The position numbers were made by a program, and so were the translations under genes. The notes beneath the pieces are model-generated. The model ran no database searches, was not told the origin of the DNA, and was given only the letters and a program-made list of their open reading frames with translations. A DNA stretch of 64,000 nucleotides from Treponema sp. (GTDB lineage: Bacteria > Spirochaetota > Spirochaetia > Treponematales > Breznakiellaceae), in the NCBI GenBank assembly GCA_009780855.1, contig WQZG01000004.1, forward strand, positions 20,689 through 84,688, given 5' to 3'. Position 1 is the first letter of the stretch; every line of letters begins with the position of its first letter. This document shows, in pieces, positions 36,084 to 45,352 of the stretch.

Positions 36084-36112
36084 TTGATCATACGCTGTAT
36101 ATGGTGTATGCT
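36084..36112 (+). promoter_or_regulatory. nrdJ promoter
   Basis: TTGATC (36084-36089), 17 bp and TATGCT (36107-36112). It overlaps the first of the two NrdR-box-like sites. Confidence 0.55.
36092..36107. promoter_or_regulatory. NrdR box 1 (candidate)
   Basis: ACGCTGTATATGGTGT fits the palindromic NrdR consensus (acaCwAtATaTwGtgt as I recall it) at about 13 of 16 positions. It lies between the -35 and -10 elements of nrdJ, a repressing position. Confidence 0.65.
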
Positions 36113-36122
36113 GAAAAAAAAC

Positions 36123-36138
36123 ACGCTATATATAAAGG
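36123..36138. promoter_or_regulatory. NrdR box 2 (candidate)
   Basis: ACGCTATATATAAAGG matches the left and central part of the NrdR consensus. It begins exactly 31 bp after box 1, the three-turn spacing typical of tandem NrdR boxes. Its right end overlaps the nrdJ ribosome site (AAAGGA). Confidence 0.55.
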
Positions 36139-36151
36139 ATTTGGGAAAATA

Positions 36152-39100
36152 ATGAAAATCGACCGCCTGTTTACCGGGCCCAAAACGGGACCCTACAAGG
36201 ATATAGTCTGGGAAAAAAGAAAGAGCGAAATCCGCAACCCTGACGGCAGAACCATTTTCTCGGAAGAAACTGTAATTGTTCCGTCCTCCTGGAGCCAGAT
36301 TGCCGCAGACATTATAGCACAAAAATACTTCAGAAAAGCCGGAGTACCGTCTGAAAAAATCTACGAATGGAAAAAATGGGCCTGTGCAGATGGTTCATCT
36401 GATCCGTCGGCTCCTGCTGATCTAAGAGATCCGCAGGATCTCACGGACCCGGGAAATGTCCTGCCTGCCGACGGCGCCGAGCACGATGCCCGCCAGGTAT
36501 TCCATCGTCTGGCCTATACCTGGATGGAATGGGGCAAAAAGAACAATTATTTTGATTCACCGGAAGACGAAAAAGCTTTTTATGACGAGACCTGTTACAT
36601 GCTGGCCCGCCAGATGGCCGCGCCCAACAGTCCGCAGTGGTTTAACACCGGACTGTATTCAGTATACGGAATAGACGGTCCGGCCCAGGGCCATTTTTAT
36701 TTCGATCCGGCACAAGGCAAAGTGGTAAAATCCGACAGCGCCTACAAGAGGCCTCAGCCGCATGCGTGTCTCCCGGCGCACTCTCTTATCAGTACGCCAA
36801 AAGGACTAATTTCCATAAGCGAACTGGTTAAGAAGAATGCATCCGGAACAGAAGTATTTGATAAAGACGGTATTACAAAAATAATAGCGGTCAAAGAAAA
36901 CGGCATAAAGCCTGTAATCAGGGTAGTACTTAAAAATGGCAACAGCCTGGAAGCTACTCCGGATCATCTTGTTCTGGCATTTGACGGCGAAGAAGAATTT
37001 TCAAAAGAACCAAAATGGATTGAAGCAGGTAAATTGCATAACGGAATGAAACTTATGCAGATAACCGGTACCGCAGTTAATCCCGCGTTAAATTGCACAG
37101 AATTGGAAGTAAGTGAGGCAATTCTTGCAGGCTGGCTGAGCGGAGACGGATTTGCCGGACAATACAACGGAACCAATACTTCCTGGACTATTGAATTTAT
37201 GACAGCAGGCGATGATGAATATAATTATCTGATGCCGCATATTCAGAATGTATTCCGGGATATTCATTATCATGTGTCATCAGTTGAAACCAAAAACGAA
37301 ACGCTTAATCTGCGGCGGATAAGACTGTACGGAAAAAAACTCCAGCCTTTTATAGAAAAATATGAGGCTGATAAACGCGGCCTTGATATTAAGATTCCCG
37401 ATATAATATTACAGGGCGGCAAAGAAATTGCGGCTGCGTATCTGCGCTCCCTTTTCCAGGCTGACGCAACTGTCCGCAGCCACAAGGGAAATAATGATTC
37501 ATATGATGTTGTTTTAGGCAGCATATCAATTGATCTTATCCACAATGCGCAGCAGCTTCTTGCAAATCTTGGTATATACAGCCGTATTTCGTTATGCGCG
37601 GATTCGCGGGAAGACCGTCATGTTTATTATCAGCTGATAATTGCATATAAGAGTGAAAGAAAAAAATTCCAGGGCATGATTGGTTTTATATCGGAAGAGA
37701 AACAAATAAAACTTTCAGACTCGCTGCAAACAGATATACGCGGGAAAATAATTCCGGCTGTTCGTTATGAACAGGTTGTCAGACTTGAATATCTTGGTGA
37801 AATGCCGGTTTATGATATCCAGACTCAAAGCGGAAATTTCCTGGCAGGCAATATCGTAGTTCACAATTGCTTTATCCTCTCGCTCAAGGACGATCTGGTA
37901 AATGAAGGCGGGATAATGGATCTGGTCACGCGCGAGGCAAGGCTGTTTAAATACGGCTCCGGCACAGGATCAAATTTTTCCGCGATAAGGGGCCTTAACG
38001 AAAAACTCTCCGGCGGCGGGGTTTCATCGGGGCTGCTGTCCTTCCTAAAAATCGGCGACAGGTCTGCGTCGGCAATCAAGAGCGGGGGTACTACGCGGCG
38101 CGCGGCAAAGATGCTGACTCTGGACGCGGATCATCCGGATGTGGAAAAATATATTGCCTGGAAACAGGAAGAAGAACACAAGGTAGCTTCGATGGTCACC
38201 GGTTCCAGGACAATAAAAAAACATATCGAGGGAATCAAAAAAGCGCTTGCGGCATTTAGGGGGCCGGAGGCGGATAAATTTAACGCAAATAAAAATTACG
38301 ATCTTGCCTCTGCCCTGCGCAGCGCGCTTACGGATAATATTCCTTCATCGTATATTTACCAGATATTGAGAAGACTGGAACAGGGCGACACAAAAATCAA
38401 TCCGGCAGTTTTTTCAACAGCCTGGGATGATGAGGCATACAATACGGTTTCCGGCCAGTCTTCGAACAACAGCCTCCGCCTTACCGATGAATTTATGAAA
38501 GCGGTTCTGGAGGACAAGGAATGGAACCTTACCACCCGCATAACCGGAGAGACCGTAAAAACACTAAAGGCCAGAGAAATATGGGACAAGACAGCGCAGT
38601 CGGCCTGGGCCTGCGCGGATCCCGGCCTGCAGTTCCACACCACTATCAACGACTGGCATACCTGTCCGGCCGGAGGCGAGATACGGGCTTCCAATCCGTG
38701 TTCGGAGTATATGTTCCTCGACGATACGGCCTGCAATCTGGCTTCGATTAACCTGTCGCTTTTTTACAGCAGCGAAACTAAAAAATTTGACGTGCAGGCG
38801 TATCTCCACGCGATAAGAATATGGACAACCATTCTTGAAATATCGGTGGTCATGGCCCAGTTCCCGTCATCAAAAATCGCAGAGCTGTCCTACGAATACC
38901 GCACACTTGGTCTCGGTTACGCAAACCTGGGCAGCCTGCTGATGATCATGGGCCTGCCCTATGATTCGCCTGAAGGCCGCGCGATCGCGGCTTCGCTTAC
39001 CGCCATGCTTACAGGAGAAGCGTATACCCAGTCGGCGCGCATGGCTGCCGGGCTCGGCACATTCGCGCGCTTTGATGAGAACAGGGAAGCAATGCTGCGT

Positions 39101-40768
39101 GTAATACGGAACCACCGCAGGGCATGCTTCAATAGTCCGGTAAAAGAATACGAAAAACTCCATACAATTCCGCAGGGCATTGACCAGGAAAAATGTCCGG
39201 CATATCTGCTTGACGCGGCAAAACAAACCTGGGATACCGCCCTCCGGCTTGGCGAAGAACACGGGTACCGCAACGCGCAGGTTACTGCCATAGCGCCTAC
39301 CGGAACCATAGGCCTCCTTATGGACTGCGATACTACAGGAGTCGAACCGGACTTCGCACTGGTAAAATTCAAGAAGCTCGCCGGAGGCGGTTATTTTAAA
39401 ATCATAAACCAGTCGGTGCCGCCGGCTCTTAAGGCCCTGGGTTATAAAGATTCAGAAATTGAAAGAATTGTCTGCTACGCGACCGGACATAAAACTTTCG
39501 CGACTTCCCCGGTAATCAACAGCGAGAGCCTGGCCTCAAAAGGTTTTAGCCCGGAAAATATTAACGCGGCGGAAGCCGCTGTCGCCTCGGCAATGAATCT
39601 GGAAAGCGTTTTTAATCCGTGGATTTTGGGGAAAGAATTTTTTGAAAAGAAACTTAAAATTCCTGAGGCAACCTACTCAACACCCGGGTTCAGCCTTTTA
39701 AGGGCTCTGGACTTTAGCGCGGAAGAAATTGAAAAGGCGGAAACCTATACCTGCGGAACCATGGGTCTTGAGGGAGCTCCGGTTTTAAAGAAGGAACACC
39801 ACGCTGTTTTTGACACTGCGACGCCTTCGGGAAAAAACGGGAAGCGCTCGATTCCATGGACAGCTCATGTAGACATGATGGCCGCTGTACAGCCTTTTGT
39901 TACCGGGGCAATTTCAAAAACCATAAATATGCCCAATTCGGCAAATTACGAAGATGTAAAGGGCGCCTACATTATGGCCTGGAAAAAAGCGCTCAAGGCA
40001 GTAGCGCTGTACAGGGATGGTTCCAAACTCTCGCAGCCGCTGTCTTCCTTTGCTCCGGGCACAGACCCGCTCGCGGATACAATCCTGGGAGTGGAACATG
40101 ATTTAAATTACGGTTACACCCCGGGAGTCAGTCCGGACAGGAGAAAGAGCCGGGTAAGGGGCGAGCGTAAGTCCCTGCCAAACAGGCGCATCGGTTATAC
40201 GCAGAAAGTTAAAATCGGCGGACATTCGATTTTTACACGGACCGGCGAATACGAAGACGGCAAGCTTGGGGAAATTTTTGTTGATATGCAGAAGGAAGGC
40301 TCTGCCTTCCGCACCTTACTCAACAGTTTTGCCATAGCCGTTTCCCTGGGGCTCCAGTACGGAGTGCCGCTGGAAAAATACGTTGAACAGTTTACGTTTA
40401 TCCGGTTTGAACCTAACGGCATGGTGCAGGGGCATGAATATGTAAAAATGGCTACCAGCGTCATTGACTATATATTCCGCGACCTGGCGATCAGCTACCT
40501 CAAGCGCAGCGACCTGGCCCAGGTAAAGCCGGAGGACCTTCTGGCTACCGGAACAAAAAGCAACGGGACAAGCTCCACCCATACGCCTTCTGAACCTGTC
40601 ATGGAAAATTTTATGCAAAAATACGGCCTGGCAAACGCCCAGATACTGGAAGCCAGGATCAAAGGTTACGAAGGCGAGGCCTGCCCCAATTGCGGTTCCT
40701 TTACCCTTATTCGCAACGGAACCTGCATGAAGTGCGATACCTGCGGCGGAACGACAGGCTGCAGCTAA
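36152..40768 (+). CDS. nrdJ: adenosylcobalamin-dependent ribonucleotide reductase (class II), intein-containing precursor
   Basis: Makes deoxyribonucleotides using a B12 radical. The precursor is 1538 aa; removing a 367-aa intein (residues 206-572) leaves 1171 aa, the long NrdJ form. The residue after the intein is the Cys of HA/CFIL, the expected redox-active Cys near the N-terminal end of the barrel. The thiyl-radical Cys is in [18 protein letters not shown] (precursor about 848). The C-terminus carries a zinc-ribbon-like tail (CPNCGSFTL...CMKCDTCGG). A low-complexity Asp/Pro insert occurs near residues 90-115. The track's 36101 start is rejected because that ATG lies in the promoter; AAAGGA precedes 36152. 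Confidence 0.95.
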   Translation: MKIDRLFTGPKTGPYKDIVWEKRKSEIRNPDGRTIFSEETVIVPSSWSQIAADIIAQKYFRKAGVPSEKIYEWKKWACADGSSDPSAPADLRDPQDLTDPGNVLPADGAEHDARQVFHRLAYTWMEWGKKNNYFDSPEDEKAFYDETCYMLARQMAAPNSPQWFNTGLYSVYGIDGPAQGHFYFDPAQGKVVKSDSAYKRPQPHACLPAHSLISTPKGLISISELVKKNASGTEVFDKDGITKIIAVKENGIKPVIRVVLKNGNSLEATPDHLVLAFDGEEEFSKEPKWIEAGKLHNGMKLMQITGTAVNPALNCTELEVSEAILAGWLSGDGFAGQYNGTNTSWTIEFMTAGDDEYNYLMPHIQNVFRDIHYHVSSVETKNETLNLRRIRLYGKKLQPFIEKYEADKRGLDIKIPDIILQGGKEIAAAYLRSLFQADATVRSHKGNNDSYDVVLGSISIDLIHNAQQLLANLGIYSRISLCADSREDRHVYYQLIIAYKSERKKFQGMIGFISEEKQIKLSDSLQTDIRGKIIPAVRYEQVVRLEYLGEMPVYDIQTQSGNFLAGNIVVHNCFILSLKDDLVNEGGIMDLVTREARLFKYGSGTGSNFSAIRGLNEKLSGGGVSSGLLSFLKIGDRSASAIKSGGTTRRAAKMLTLDADHPDVEKYIAWKQEEEHKVASMVTGSRTIKKHIEGIKKALAAFRGPEADKFNANKNYDLASALRSALTDNIPSSYIYQILRRLEQGDTKINPAVFSTAWDDEAYNTVSGQSSNNSLRLTDEFMKAVLEDKEWNLTTRITGETVKTLKAREIWDKTAQSAWACADPGLQFHTTINDWHTCPAGGEIRASNPCSEYMFLDDTACNLASINLSLFYSSETKKFDVQAYLHAIRIWTTILEISVVMAQFPSSKIAELSYEYRTLGLGYANLGSLLMIMGLPYDSPEGRAIAASLTAMLTGEAYTQSARMAAGLGTFARFDENREAMLRVIRNHRRACFNSPVKEYEKLHTIPQGIDQEKCPAYLLDAAKQTWDTALRLGEEHGYRNAQVTAIAPTGTIGLLMDCDTTGVEPDFALVKFKKLAGGGYFKIINQSVPPALKALGYKDSEIERIVCYATGHKTFATSPVINSESLASKGFSPENINAAEAAVASAMNLESVFNPWILGKEFFEKKLKIPEATYSTPGFSLLRALDFSAEEIEKAETYTCGTMGLEGAPVLKKEHHAVFDTATPSGKNGKRSIPWTAHVDMMAAVQPFVTGAISKTINMPNSANYEDVKGAYIMAWKKALKAVALYRDGSKLSQPLSSFAPGTDPLADTILGVEHDLNYGYTPGVSPDRRKSRVRGERKSLPNRRIGYTQKVKIGGHSIFTRTGEYEDGKLGEIFVDMQKEGSAFRTLLNSFAIAVSLGLQYGVPLEKYVEQFTFIRFEPNGMVQGHEYVKMATSVIDYIFRDLAISYLKRSDLAQVKPEDLLATGTKSNGTSSTHTPSEPVMENFMQKYGLANAQILEARIKGYEGEACPNCGSFTLIRNGTCMKCDTCGGTTGCS
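36767..37867 (+). mobile_element. intein with LAGLIDADG homing endonuclease inside NrdJ
   Basis: A 1101-bp in-frame insertion (367 aa). It starts with Cys1 (block [14 protein letters not shown]) and has a block B TxxH ([10 protein letters not shown]). It ends with block F/G ([16 protein letters not shown] and VVHN) followed by Cys+1 of the host protein. Between them are two dodecapeptide motifs ([11 protein letters not shown] and [13 protein letters not shown]), so the DOD endonuclease appears intact. The insertion is immediately before the conserved redox Cys of the reductase, where it blocks activity until spliced. The flanks join as QPHA-CFIL. Confidence 0.95.
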
Positions 40769-40808
40769 AAATACCGGCAGGTAATGCATTGATTTAAACG
40801 GAGAAATA

Positions 40809-41888
40809 TTGACCTACTATGCTACATTCATTCCGGGTCTGCAGGAATTTATCGCGGTTGCAATACGCGAGCGGCTGCCTGATGTTTCAATATTAAAGTT
40901 ACTGGACGGTGCTGTAATTTTTAAGACAGGTGTTACTTATGACAGTCTGAATTTTTTTTGCTTTAACAATATTTTCGCATTGATCGATATAGATGAAATT
41001 CGTGATAAAAAAGCTAAATGCGATATAGACGAAATTCACAAATATAATGGCCAGGCGAAGATTGAATTACACATTAAAAAAATTATAAATGCTTTAGACA
41101 ACCGGAGCCTGGAAGCAATGCAGGTTATATCAGAAAACAACAATAAAATCCAAAGCTTCCGCCTGGTGTGCTCCGCCGAAAATAAACCGGTTTCGATCAG
41201 CGAAAAATCCCGGCTTGGTATGGAAAAGTTTATAGAAAGAATTTCATCATTGAAGCCGGACCGCAGCAACCCGGACACAGAGTTTTGGTTTTTATACCGC
41301 AGCGAAGGTTTTTGCGTATTCATGAAGCGCCTGACCAATAACCGCGCCGGTGAAAAATCTCTGCACCCAGGAGAGTTAAGTCCGCAGCTGGCCTGGTCCC
41401 TTTGCCGAATTGCGGAACTCAAGCACGGACAAACCGCCTCCGATCCCTTTTGCGGTTACGGTTCTATTCCGCTGGCCGCGTGCAGGCATTTCCCGGTAAA
41501 AAAATTTTACGCAAGCGACCTTGATCCCGCCTGTGTAAAAATTGCCAAATCAAAACCAGGCCTTAAAAATGAACGATGCGAAATTGTTAAAGCCGATTTC
41601 CGCTCTGTCCCGGAATTAATCGGCCAGGGCAGTATTGACGTTATTGTAACCGATCCGCCCTGGGGCCTGTATAAAGAAACCGATGTCCCGCTGCAGCGGC
41701 TCTACGATGAAATTATCGGTTGTTTTGCGCGTTTATTAAAAGCTGGCGGTACAGCGGTAATTCTTAGCGCGGCGGAGAAGGAAGTGGAAGCCGCAGTCGG
41801 AAAAGTCGGGATGCTTACGATTAACGGTAAAATACCGGTACTGGTCTCGGGGAAGAAAGCGATTATTTTTAAGCTGGGGAAGGTTTAA
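40809..41888 (+). CDS. putative RNA/tRNA methyltransferase (UPF0020/Trm11-like)
   Basis: A 359-aa SAM-dependent methylase. The C-terminal half has DPFCGYGSIPLAA (motif I), ASDLDPACVKIAK and the catalytic N6/N2 motif VTDPPWGLY. The N-terminal half is probably a THUMP-like RNA-binding region. It opens with a TTG (40809) in a MTYYATFIPGLQEF context that matches this family's usual N-terminus; a GGAG lies 8 nt upstream. The likely target is tRNA guanosine; this is family-based inference. Confidence 0.78.
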   Translation: MTYYATFIPGLQEFIAVAIRERLPDVSILKLLDGAVIFKTGVTYDSLNFFCFNNIFALIDIDEIRDKKAKCDIDEIHKYNGQAKIELHIKKIINALDNRSLEAMQVISENNNKIQSFRLVCSAENKPVSISEKSRLGMEKFIERISSLKPDRSNPDTEFWFLYRSEGFCVFMKRLTNNRAGEKSLHPGELSPQLAWSLCRIAELKHGQTASDPFCGYGSIPLAACRHFPVKKFYASDLDPACVKIAKSKPGLKNERCEIVKADFRSVPELIGQGSIDVIVTDPPWGLYKETDVPLQRLYDEIIGCFARLLKAGGTAVILSAAEKEVEAAVGKVGMLTINGKIPVLVSGKKAIIFKLGKV

Positions 41889-41927
41889 TTACGAAAGCTG
41901 GCAATGTTAGATATTTAAAAAAAATGC

Positions 41928-41956
41928 TTGCAAAAAATACAGTTATGGTTTATATT
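41928..41956 (+). promoter_or_regulatory. promoter of the leader RNA and abi gene
   Basis: TTGCAA (41928-41933), 17 bp and TATATT (41951-41956). The transcript would begin near 41963, just before the C-rich strand of the structured RNA. Confidence 0.65.
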
Positions 41957-41962
41957 AAAAAT

Positions 41963-42030
41963 GATAGGACCCCCCCGCACCTCTCCAAATCTGTTTTACA
42001 GGTTTGTGAAGTGTAACAGTGGGGGGACAT
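41963..42030 (+). ncRNA. structured leader RNA of the Abi_2/AbiF-type gene (abiF-RNA-like)
   Basis: About 68 nt. CCCCCC (41971-41976) pairs with GGGGGG (42021-42026); inside, CAC (41978-41980) pairs with GTG (42011-42013); the tip is a near-perfect stem CAAATCTGT/ACAGGTTTG (41986-41994 with 41998-42006) with a TTT loop. The closing G-run is followed by ACATTTTT, like a terminator tail. The same G-run is the only ribosome-binding sequence in front of the abi ATG (42035), so folding would hide it. A conserved RNA upstream of AbiF proteins has been described; membership of that family is likely but unchecked. Confidence 0.7.
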
Positions 42031-42034
42031 TTTT

Positions 42035-42907
42035 ATGGCTACAATAAAACCACCTACAACTTATAAACAACAAATTGAGAAACTTCGATTAAGGGGTTGT
42101 ATAATTGCAGATGAAAGCCAGGCCATTGAAATACTTTCAAAAGTAAATTATTACCGCCTAACAGCTTACTTTTTACCATTTAAACAACCAGACGAAACTT
42201 ACAGAGCCGGAACTGACTTTAATACTGTATATCAAATATATGAATTTGACCGAAAAATTCGCAATTTAATGTTTTTGGCCATTGAAGAAATTGAGATCAA
42301 TCTTAGATCATCACTTGCCTATTATCATGCTCAAAAATACGGTGCTTTAGGATATTTAGATAATAAAAACTACTACCCGAAACATGATCATACAAAATTT
42401 TTGTCCAGAATAGATGATGAAAAAAAGAAAAGAATAAAAGAACCTTTTGTTCAGCATCATTTAAAAAAATATGGTGGTATTTTCCCGATTTGGGTAATAA
42501 TCGAATTATTCACATTTACAACGTTATCACATTTTTATGCAGATTTGCCGATAGATGATCAAAAATATATTGCAAGAAAATTTTATAAAACCCATAATAA
42601 GACACTTAGGAGTTGGTTAAGATGTTCTACAGATTTACGAAATTTTTGTGCTCATTTTGGCAGATTATATTATAGAATTTTCACCTCAATACCTGATGGT
42701 ATACCGGAACTTGATAAAAGTAACGAGCGAAGTCTTTTTGCTGTAATAATGGTACTGCGAAATCTTTTCACTGATCCCGATAAATGGAATAATGAAATAT
42801 ATAAAAAAATTTGCTCATTAATAAATGAATATTCTAAAATAATTAATTTTTATCACATTGGTTTCCCACAAGATTGGGAGAAAAAATTAATGAAGTATAT
42901 TGTTTAA
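42035..42907 (+). CDS. Abi_2 / AbiF-AbiD-type abortive-infection protein (HEPN RNase)
   Basis: A 290-aa protein of the Abi_2 family: ILSKVNYYRLTAYFLPF, YEFDRKIRNLMFLAIEEIEINLRSSLAYY and the HEPN RNase motif RNFCAH (R202-H207, RX4H) in DLRNFCAHFGRLYYR. Such proteins cleave RNA and halt growth on phage attack or when their RNA antitoxin is lost. It is AT-rich compared with the neighbouring core genes, which suggests transfer. Its only upstream control is the leader RNA. The downstream AbrB-like gene is on the other strand and is not an evident antitoxin for it. Confidence 0.9.
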   Translation: MATIKPPTTYKQQIEKLRLRGCIIADESQAIEILSKVNYYRLTAYFLPFKQPDETYRAGTDFNTVYQIYEFDRKIRNLMFLAIEEIEINLRSSLAYYHAQKYGALGYLDNKNYYPKHDHTKFLSRIDDEKKKRIKEPFVQHHLKKYGGIFPIWVIIELFTFTTLSHFYADLPIDDQKYIARKFYKTHNKTLRSWLRCSTDLRNFCAHFGRLYYRIFTSIPDGIPELDKSNERSLFAVIMVLRNLFTDPDKWNNEIYKKICSLINEYSKIINFYHIGFPQDWEKKLMKYIV

Positions 42908-42985
42908 ATTAATATTTCCATAATTGTTTATTTGATTTTCCAGTATCAGCATTACTTCCGATAAAGTTAGAAATTTGATCATTTT

Positions 42986-43213
42986 TTATTTACCGAGTTT
43001 TTCCAAAACCTTGCCGTATTTTAAATTGATTTTTTCAAGTGAACTTAATATATCATTATGCTGATTTTGTCTGTTTTGGGGAGATAATATAATATTTCTC
43101 CCGTCAGTGCTTAATTCAAAAGTAGTTTCACTTGATATATTTAACATTTCCAATATAGATTTATCCAATATTAAAGCAGCACTATTTCCATGCTGGATCA
43201 GTTTTTTAATCAT
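42986..43213 (-). CDS. AbrB/MazE-like DNA-binding protein (orphan antitoxin-type)
   Basis: A 75-aa protein with a swapped-hairpin AbrB/SpoVT fold: MIKKLIQHGNSAALILDKSILEMLNI and a second strand pair FELSTDGRNIILSP, then a short helix (ILSSLEKINLKYGKVLEKLG). It looks like a MazE-class antitoxin with a short toxin-binding tail. No toxin gene follows it; 78 bp later comes the convergent abi gene. It has an AGGGAGGA ribosome site and overlaps the upstream gene by 4 nt. Confidence 0.82.
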   Translation of the reverse strand: MIKKLIQHGNSAALILDKSILEMLNISSETTFELSTDGRNIILSPQNRQNQHNDILSSLEKINLKYGKVLEKLGK

Positions 43214-43665
43214 AAATTATCCTCCCTCCTATACTCCACCCACCGCACCCGGCCCGACCTGATAACTTCGCGCAGGCGTTTTTCCTGATCGTTTAACGCT
43301 GGGTTTTTGCCGCTTTTTACTTCGAGAAAAATTACTTCGTTAATTTCTTTTTCGTTCATTCCGTTAAAGACTATAAAATCAACGGGCTTGCCGATAAAAC
43401 GGCAGTCGCCGGGATCAAAGGGAAACCCGGGCAAAAGCGGGGCAAGCTGTTCGGAGACCAGCCCGCCAAGAACAGCGCGCGACTGTTTGAGCCTGGATTT
43501 GACAATGCCTTCAACTTTGCCGCCTTCCCATTCAGCGCGCTCCTGTCTTCTGCCATGTCTGCCGCCGATTTTAAGGCCGATAAAGAGAAATAGTATAGCG
43601 CAGATTATTAATAATACGGCAAAAACAATGTAAGCCGGATTACCTGGAACAAACAGATTATCCAA
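43210..43665 (-). CDS. membrane-anchored Holliday-junction-resolvase-like endonuclease
   Basis: A 151-aa protein: an N-terminal membrane helix (about residues 12-32), a basic linker (GGRHGRRQERAEWEGGK) and a small nuclease-like domain with KPVDFIVFNGM and IFLEVKSGKNPALNDQE, i.e. the D...ExK core of the PD-(D/E)XK fold. It belongs to a group annotated as related to archaeal Holliday junction resolvases, which are often membrane-tethered. It overlaps the AbrB-like gene by 4 nt. Confidence 0.8.
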   Translation of the reverse strand: MDNLFVPGNPAYIVFAVLLIICAILFLFIGLKIGGRHGRRQERAEWEGGKVEGIVKSRLKQSRAVLGGLVSEQLAPLLPGFPFDPGDCRFIGKPVDFIVFNGMNEKEINEVIFLEVKSGKNPALNDQEKRLREVIRSGRVRWVEYRREDNL

Positions 43666-43683
43666 AGCTGCTATAAATTAATA

Positions 43684-44502
43684 CTAGGGATTTTTTCCAA
43701 AGGCGATATCTGCCCTTGATGTTACCCACTTGATTATCGCTTCCGCGCGGTTGGTAAACGAAGAACCTATTCTGTCGTTCATTCCGGGAACGGATGAAGC
43801 TTTGGCCATGGAGACAGCGTAAATCAGGATTTGATCGCCTGCGTCCAGCATGGCCAAAACTGAATGCAGATTATTCTTTTTTACTGCTGTAAATATCCCG
43901 GCCTTCATATCTGTCAGGTTCTCCTGTATAAAAACCAGGGCGCCGGGATAAGAACGGTAAGTATATTGATAAATATTGTCGCCGAATGTGAGGTCTTTCT
44001 GCCTGGCGTACAGGGTCAGTTCTATGCGGGGCATTGCGAATACCGGATCCGGCAGCAGGTTTTTGGCGGCCGGATCATCAATTACCGATGAAGTTTCGTA
44101 AAAAGTTCTCATGGCGCTGCGGCTTGCGGAGTAATACTGAATACCGGCCAATGTGCTAAGTGATACGGATTGATTGTAAAGGGCCGCCAATTCTGCGCTT
44201 GTCCAGTCGCTCCCGTCTGTGTGCGCCGGTTTTTGATAGAGAAAAAGTTCTTCGGCAATAACACTGGGATTTAAATCAGTCCGAATGGTATCTATCATGC
44301 GCTTTAAAGTAACGTTATTGGGGACAAGCAGCAAATCATTGTTTTTGAATTGCACTTGGGCCGGGTGTTCGCCGGCTTTTAATTGATCAATCTGGCTGCT
44401 GTTAAGCAAATCCTGCAGATTGGCGGCAAAAAGCATTGGTAAACCGCAGAACATTAACAAAAATGTAAACAAAACTTTAATTACCGTACTTTTTTTCATC
44501 AT
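43684..44502 (-). CDS. exported hypothetical protein
   Basis: A 272-aa protein with a Sec signal peptide (residues 8-27, LLMFCGLPMLFAA). The mature part has no motif I can name; it contains an LNPSVIAEELFLYQ segment and an RIELTLYARQKDLTFGDN strand region. I recall similar secreted proteins in treponemes (possibly the DUF6675 group), but this is uncertain. It lies downstream of jag on the same strand. Confidence 0.6.
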   Translation of the reverse strand: MMKKSTVIKVLFTFLLMFCGLPMLFAANLQDLLNSSQIDQLKAGEHPAQVQFKNNDLLLVPNNVTLKRMIDTIRTDLNPSVIAEELFLYQKPAHTDGSDWTSAELAALYNQSVSLSTLAGIQYYSASRSAMRTFYETSSVIDDPAAKNLLPDPVFAMPRIELTLYARQKDLTFGDNIYQYTYRSYPGALVFIQENLTDMKAGIFTAVKKNNLHSVLAMLDAGDQILIYAVSMAKASSVPGMNDRIGSSFTNRAEAIIKWVTSRADIAFGKNP

Positions 44503-44564
44503 TTTCCGCTCCTTGCTTGCGGGTCCCCGCCGCCGGTTATCTGCCGCTAACTATCTGCTGCTGG

Positions 44565-45296
44565 TTACCGGCCGCCGGTTCCCCTGTAATATACACGCAC
44601 CTGCTTATATAAACCTTCTCCTTCGCTTTTGGTTTCAACATCGGCGATATCATTTAAGGTTGTGTGTATAAGGCGGCGGTCAAACGGATTCATGGGTTCA
44701 AGCAGAATGGAACTGCGGTTTTCGCGCACCCTGTCGGCTACTGTGTAAGCGAGCCGCACAAGCGATTCCTCACGGCGGATACGGTAATTTTCACTGTCCA
44801 GTATTATCCTGATATCATCATGGCCGAGTCTGCCTGCGTATATATTGGCCAGCAGCTGCAATGCGTCCAGATTTTTTCCCTTTTTACCGATTAAAATGGA
44901 TGAACTGTCAGAGTCAATTTTAAGACCCAGTTTGCGGTCTTCCCTGAACAATACAGAAACCTTGGCGGTATAACCCATCCGCTGTATCAGGCCTTCGATA
45001 AAACCGATCATTTTTTCTTCAAACTCGTTTTTAGGTTCCGGATCTCCAAAAACAGCCTGGCTGAACTGGCCTCCCTGGGGAGCGGCAACAGCGTTTTCAT
45101 CAGCAGCAGCGGCGTTTTCGGTATTACCGGGTTCCTGATTTGTGTGCACCTGGATTTTTACATAACCTTTTTTGAAAAGACCGGAACGCTGGGTTTCCAG
45201 AATTTCCACATCAAAATCATCCTTTTGAAGCCCCAATTCTTCCGCGGCCCTGTCAATGGCTTCTTTTTCGGTACGGCCTTCAAATTCATAAACCAT
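44565..45296 (-). CDS. jag: RNA-binding protein Jag/KhpB
   Basis: A 243-aa protein with the three expected parts: Jag_N (MVYEFEGRTEKEAIDRAAEELGL), a KH domain with GxxG in ILIGKKGKNLDALQLL (about residue 136), and an R3H domain (NPFDRRLIHTTLNDI). The linker is Ala/Asn-rich. It acts in RNA binding and cell-envelope control in many bacteria. It sits 56 bp after yidC, the standard rpmH-rnpA-yidD-yidC-jag order. Confidence 0.93.
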   Translation of the reverse strand: MVYEFEGRTEKEAIDRAAEELGLQKDDFDVEILETQRSGLFKKGYVKIQVHTNQEPGNTENAAAADENAVAAPQGGQFSQAVFGDPEPKNEFEEKMIGFIEGLIQRMGYTAKVSVLFREDRKLGLKIDSDSSSILIGKKGKNLDALQLLANIYAGRLGHDDIRIILDSENYRIRREESLVRLAYTVADRVRENRSSILLEPMNPFDRRLIHTTLNDIADVETKSEGEGLYKQVRVYYRGTGGR

Positions 45297-45352
45297 AAGA
45301 TTCTCCTATTTATATGCAGCCAATGGCCTTTAACCTTTGGCTGACTGTAATG

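Noticed and set aside
36101-36151. Upstream start of NrdJ given in the ORF track
   Set aside because: The ATG sits inside the promoter and NrdR box; the next ATG (36152) has an AAAGGA site and a normal family N-terminus.
35994-36151. Cobalamin riboswitch upstream of nrdJ
   Set aside because: Too short, and no B12-box-like sequence is visible; control by NrdR boxes explains the region better.
36767-37867. Group I or II intron in nrdJ
   Set aside because: The insertion stays in frame and encodes all intein splicing blocks, so it is removed from protein, not RNA.
42986-43213. AbrB-like protein as the antitoxin of the abi gene
   Set aside because: It is on the opposite strand, 78 bp away, and co-transcribed with the resolvase-like gene; the leader RNA is a better candidate partner of the Abi protein.
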